From the NCBI GenBank assembly GCA_903829565.1, contig CAIKQM010000566.1, positions 1 through 8,172 of the forward strand: a DNA stretch of 8,172 nucleotides, in the 5' to 3' direction. This stretch comes from an uncultured Planctomycetota bacterium. GTDB lineage: Bacteria; Planctomycetota; UBA1135; GCA-002686595. A program made the translations under genes and the position numbers. Below the pieces are notes generated by a model. That model made no database searches. It was not told where the DNA came from and was given only the letters and a program-made list of their open reading frames with translations. Within the stretch, counting starts at the first letter, position 1. Every line of letters begins with the position of its first letter. Shown here one piece after another: positions 5,818 through 8,172 of this stretch.

Positions 5818-7437
5818 ATGACAAGCCTCCAACTCCCCTCCCTCGCACTGGCGCAATTCGAACTGGGCGCGGACATGCTGCCGATTGCCTTCATGATCGT
5901 GATTGGCGGCCTCGTGCTCATCAGCTTCATGCTGGTCGTGGCGCGCCGCTACAAGCGCTGTCCCTCGAACCGCGTGTTGGTCGTGTACGGCAAGACCAGC
6001 GCAGGGCGCTCGTCCAAGTGCATTCACGGTGGCGGTGTCTTCGTGTGGCCCTTGATCCAGAGCTACGAGTACCTCTCTCTGGATCCGGTACAGATCGAGA
6101 TCCCGCTGCAAGGGGCTCTCTCGATCGAGAACATCCGCGTCAATGTGCCTAGCGTCTTCACCGTGGCCATCGGCACGGATGAAGAGACCATGAACAACGC
6201 GGCGATCCGTTTGCTGGGCCTGCAAACGACGGCCGTGATCAAGCAAGCTGAAGACATCATCTTCGGCCAGCTGCGGCAAGTGATCGCGTCCATGCGCATC
6301 GACGAGATCAACCGCGACCGCGACAAGTTCTTGTCAAAAATTCAGGACTCGCTTGAGCCTGAGCTCAAGAAGATCGGCCTCGTCCTGATCAACGTCAACA
6401 TCAAGGACATCACCGACGAGTCGGGTTACATCGAAGCCATCGGCAAGAAGGCCGCCTCCGAGGCCATTCAGCAAGCCGAGATCGATGTCGCCATGCAGTT
6501 CAAGAAGGGTGCGATCGGTGTGGCCGAGGCCGACCGCGACCGTGTCATCGAAGTGTCGAACAATGAGAAGCTGCGCGACATCGGCACCAAGTCCGCGGAG
6601 CGCGAGCGCTCTGTCAAAATCGCTGAACTGGACAAAGAACGCACCATCGGCGAACAAACAGCGCAGTTCGAGCGCGACGCCAAGGTCCGTGACGCGCAAC
6701 GCGCCATGCGTATCCAGGTCGCCGCTGCCGATGCGGAAGCCGTGTCCGGTGAAAACAAGGCCAAGGCCGACATGGCGGCGTCGAACGCTGCCTTGAAGGT
6801 ACGCGAAGCGGAAGCCTATCAGCTGTCGGAAACGCGCTCGCGCGAAGCCCAAGCCGCCGTCTTGGAAGCACAGTACCTCGCACAGGCCCGTGCGGCCGAG
6901 GCACAAGCCAAGAAGATCGAGGCTGAGAAGCGCGCCGAATTGGAGGCGATGGCTCGCGCCGTGAAGTCGCAGATCATCATCGAAGCGGAAGCAGCAGCAG
7001 AGAAGCGCCGCATCGAAGCGCAGGCCGAGGCGGCTGCGATCTTCGCGCGCTTGGAAGCTCAGGCTCGCGGCGAGTACGAGATGCTCGCGAAGAAGGGCGA
7101 AGGCTTGAAGACGATCATCGAATCCTGCGGCAGTGCCGACGCGGCCTTCCAGATGCTGATGTTGGAGAAGTTGGAGGAGCTGTCCAAGACAGCCGCCACA
7201 GCCATCTCCAATGTCAAGTTCGACAAGGTCGTGGTGTGGGACAACGGTGCAGGCAAGGACGGCCGCAATGCGACGACCAACTTCTTGCACTCACTCGCAG
7301 GCTCACTGCCTCCGATGATGCAGATGATGAGCGAAGTGGGCGGCGTCAAGATGCCGGAGTACTTCGGCAAGCTCATGCCTGAGGCTACGAAGCCCGTGAG
7401 CGACGAGGCTAAGGACAGCAAGGAGACACAAGCGTGA
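5818..7437 (+). CDS. Flotillin family protein (YuaG/FloT/YqiK-like)
   Basis: A 539-residue SPFH-domain scaffold of membrane microdomains. In order: one N-terminal membrane helix (about 20-42, LPIAFMIVIGGLVLISFMLV), a basic edge (RRYKRC), the SPFH/band-7 domain (about 45-215; note CPSNRVLVVYGK, the GGGVFVWPLIQSYEYLSLDP block ending near 90, and VNVPSVFTVAIG), a long Ala/Glu-rich coiled coil (about 219-430, many EA and AEA units) and a C-terminal region with GEGLKTIIESCGSADAAFQML, FDKVVVWDNG (about 468-477) and LAGSLPPMMQMM. The C-terminal blocks are typical of bacterial flotillins rather than stomatins or HflK/C. The length fits YuaG and YqiK (about 510-550). Flotillins oligomerise at the inner membrane and recruit signalling, transport and secretion proteins. 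The ATG 5818 start has only a weak GAGA element; M20 is a less likely alternative. The TGA stop overlaps the next gene's GTG start. Confidence 0.92.
   Translation: MTSLQLPSLALAQFELGADMLPIAFMIVIGGLVLISFMLVVARRYKRCPSNRVLVVYGKTSAGRSSKCIHGGGVFVWPLIQSYEYLSLDPVQIEIPLQGALSIENIRVNVPSVFTVAIGTDEETMNNAAIRLLGLQTTAVIKQAEDIIFGQLRQVIASMRIDEINRDRDKFLSKIQDSLEPELKKIGLVLINVNIKDITDESGYIEAIGKKAASEAIQQAEIDVAMQFKKGAIGVAEADRDRVIEVSNNEKLRDIGTKSAERERSVKIAELDKERTIGEQTAQFERDAKVRDAQRAMRIQVAAADAEAVSGENKAKADMAASNAALKVREAEAYQLSETRSREAQAAVLEAQYLAQARAAEAQAKKIEAEKRAELEAMARAVKSQIIIEAEAAAEKRRIEAQAEAAAIFARLEAQARGEYEMLAKKGEGLKTIIESCGSADAAFQMLMLEKLEELSKTAATAISNVKFDKVVVWDNGAGKDGRNATTNFLHSLAGSLPPMMQMMSEVGGVKMPEYFGKLMPEATKPVSDEAKDSKETQA
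7421..7425 (+). promoter_or_regulatory. Ribosome binding site deciding the aminopeptidase P GTG start
   Basis: AGGAG lies inside the last codons of the flotillin gene, 8 bases before GTG 7434. It is the best Shine-Dalgarno in this cluster and supports the GTG that shares GTGA with the flotillin stop codon. No ATG with comparable support occurs nearby in that frame. Confidence 0.7.
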
Positions 7438-8172
7438 GGCATCGCGAGCACCGACTGCGCGTACTGGAAGCCCTGCAAGAGCGCGGGGCTGCAGGCATCT
7501 TTCCGACTGCGACGCACAAGACGCGCAACTTCGACACGGAGTACCGCTTCCGTCCGGACTCTGACTTCGTGTGGCTGACCGGCTTCGCTGAACCGGACAG
7601 CGTCTTGGTGTTGCTGCCGGCCTTGCCCGGCGCAGTCGACTTCGACGGCAAACCTTGGAAAGGCGGGCCGCGCAGCATCCTCTATTTGCGCGAACGCGAT
7701 CGCTCGATGGAGATTTGGACGGGACGCCGCTTGGGTGTCGAGCGCGCCCCAGAGCGACTAGGCATCGACTGCGCGCGCCCGATCGAGAAGCTGTGGAGCG
7801 ACTTGAGCATCATCCTGAAGAGCGCACAGCGTCTGATGTGGCGCTTTGGCGTGGATGTCGAGAATGATCGACGCATGACCGAGCTGCTCGGCAAGCTGCG
7901 CATGACCGCCAAAGGTCCGATCTTGCCCCCTATCGAGGTGCTCGACACGGCTCCTGTGCTGGGTGAACTGCGCCTCAAGAAGTCGAAGGGAGAACTCGAC
8001 TTGATGCGTCGCGCCGCCGCGACCACCAAGGCAGCACACGTCGCGTGCATGGCAGCCGCCAAGCCCGGCAAGAACGAGTGTGAGATCGACGCCCTGCTGG
8101 AGTGGCACTTCCGCGCCAGCGGAGGCACCGGCGCGGCCTACAACAACATCGTGGCCTCGGGTGCGAACGCGA
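7434..8172 (+). CDS. pepP: Aminopeptidase P (Xaa-Pro aminopeptidase), N-terminal part, cut by the window edge
   Basis: The frame is open from GTG 7434 to the right edge (246 complete codons; the rest is outside). The N-terminal AMP_N domain is clear: HKTRNFDTEYRFRPDSDFVW (28-47) followed by LTGFAEPDSVLVL, then ILYLRERDRSMEIWTGRRLG and VERAPERLGID. Next comes the linker into the pita-bread catalytic domain: LGELRLKKSKGELDLMRRAA (about 178-197), KPGKNECEIDALLEWHFRASGG and YNNIVASGANA at the edge, aligning with the SYNTIVGSGEN region of E. coli PepP. The enzyme removes an N-terminal residue preceding proline, using two metal ions, usually manganese. The five metal ligands (D260, D271, H354, E383, E406 in E. 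coli PepP) all lie beyond the edge, so activity cannot be judged. No signal peptide is seen, so it is expected to be cytoplasmic. The 4-base overlap with the flotillin gene indicates translational coupling. Confidence 0.9.
   Translation, partial: MRHREHRLRVLEALQERGAAGIFPTATHKTRNFDTEYRFRPDSDFVWLTGFAEPDSVLVLLPALPGAVDFDGKPWKGGPRSILYLRERDRSMEIWTGRRLGVERAPERLGIDCARPIEKLWSDLSIILKSAQRLMWRFGVDVENDRRMTELLGKLRMTAKGPILPPIEVLDTAPVLGELRLKKSKGELDLMRRAAATTKAAHVACMAAAKPGKNECEIDALLEWHFRASGGTGAAYNNIVASGANA

Noticed and set aside
6334..7290. A 318-residue open frame on the minus strand opposite the flotillin gene
   Set aside because: It mirrors the flotillin coiled-coil region, where biased Ala/Glu codons leave the opposite strand free of stops. 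Its protein is low-complexity Leu/Gly/Arg-rich with no family pattern, and the flotillin frame is certain.

Overview
The window is GC-rich, densely packed bacterial chromosome. There is no mobile element, CRISPR array, rRNA or tRNA gene that I can see, and no gene-free stretch longer than about 80 bases. The gene families point to a planctomycete or a close relative: a Trm112/YcaR-like protein with a degenerate zinc site, a lone EboE-type TIM-barrel protein, a tiny DUF3311-like protein paired with a sodium:solute symporter, and an NfeD-flotillin pair. This assignment is inferred from remembered family distribution, not from a marker gene.

Layout, left to right. Bases 1-74 hold the best promoter-like sequence in the window (minus strand, TTGACA-N17-TATCTT), which reads out of the left edge. 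Bases 75-1620 (minus strand) are a two-gene unit: the Trm112-like protein, then EboE, with the EboE ribosome binding site overlapping the stop codon of the first gene. A 79-base divergent spacer (1621-1699) separates it from a plus-strand unit: a Bax inhibitor-1/YccA family membrane protein (1700-2443), an unrecognised 346-residue protein (2453-3493), a 63-residue two-helix membrane protein (3498-3689) and a sodium:solute symporter (3686-5122). Gaps here are 9 and 4 bases, followed by a 4-base ATGA overlap.

After a 79-base spacer with a stem-loop and a weak promoter-like match, a second plus-strand cluster begins: an NfeD/YqiJ/YuaF-type OB-fold membrane protein (5202-5780), a flotillin (5818-7437) and, through a GTGA stop/start overlap, an aminopeptidase P that runs off the right edge (7434-8172).

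Working together. The NfeD-like protein and the flotillin are the standard pair of bacterial flotillin membrane microdomains (as in yuaF-yuaG and yqiJ-yqiK). The small DUF3311-like protein is probably an accessory subunit of the symporter. The Trm112-like protein and EboE are translationally coupled, but their joint role is unknown. Most genes here belong to known families. The less explained parts are the 346-residue protein, the Trm112-EboE pairing and the coupling of a proline aminopeptidase to flotillin. I found no clear evidence for a wholly new system.
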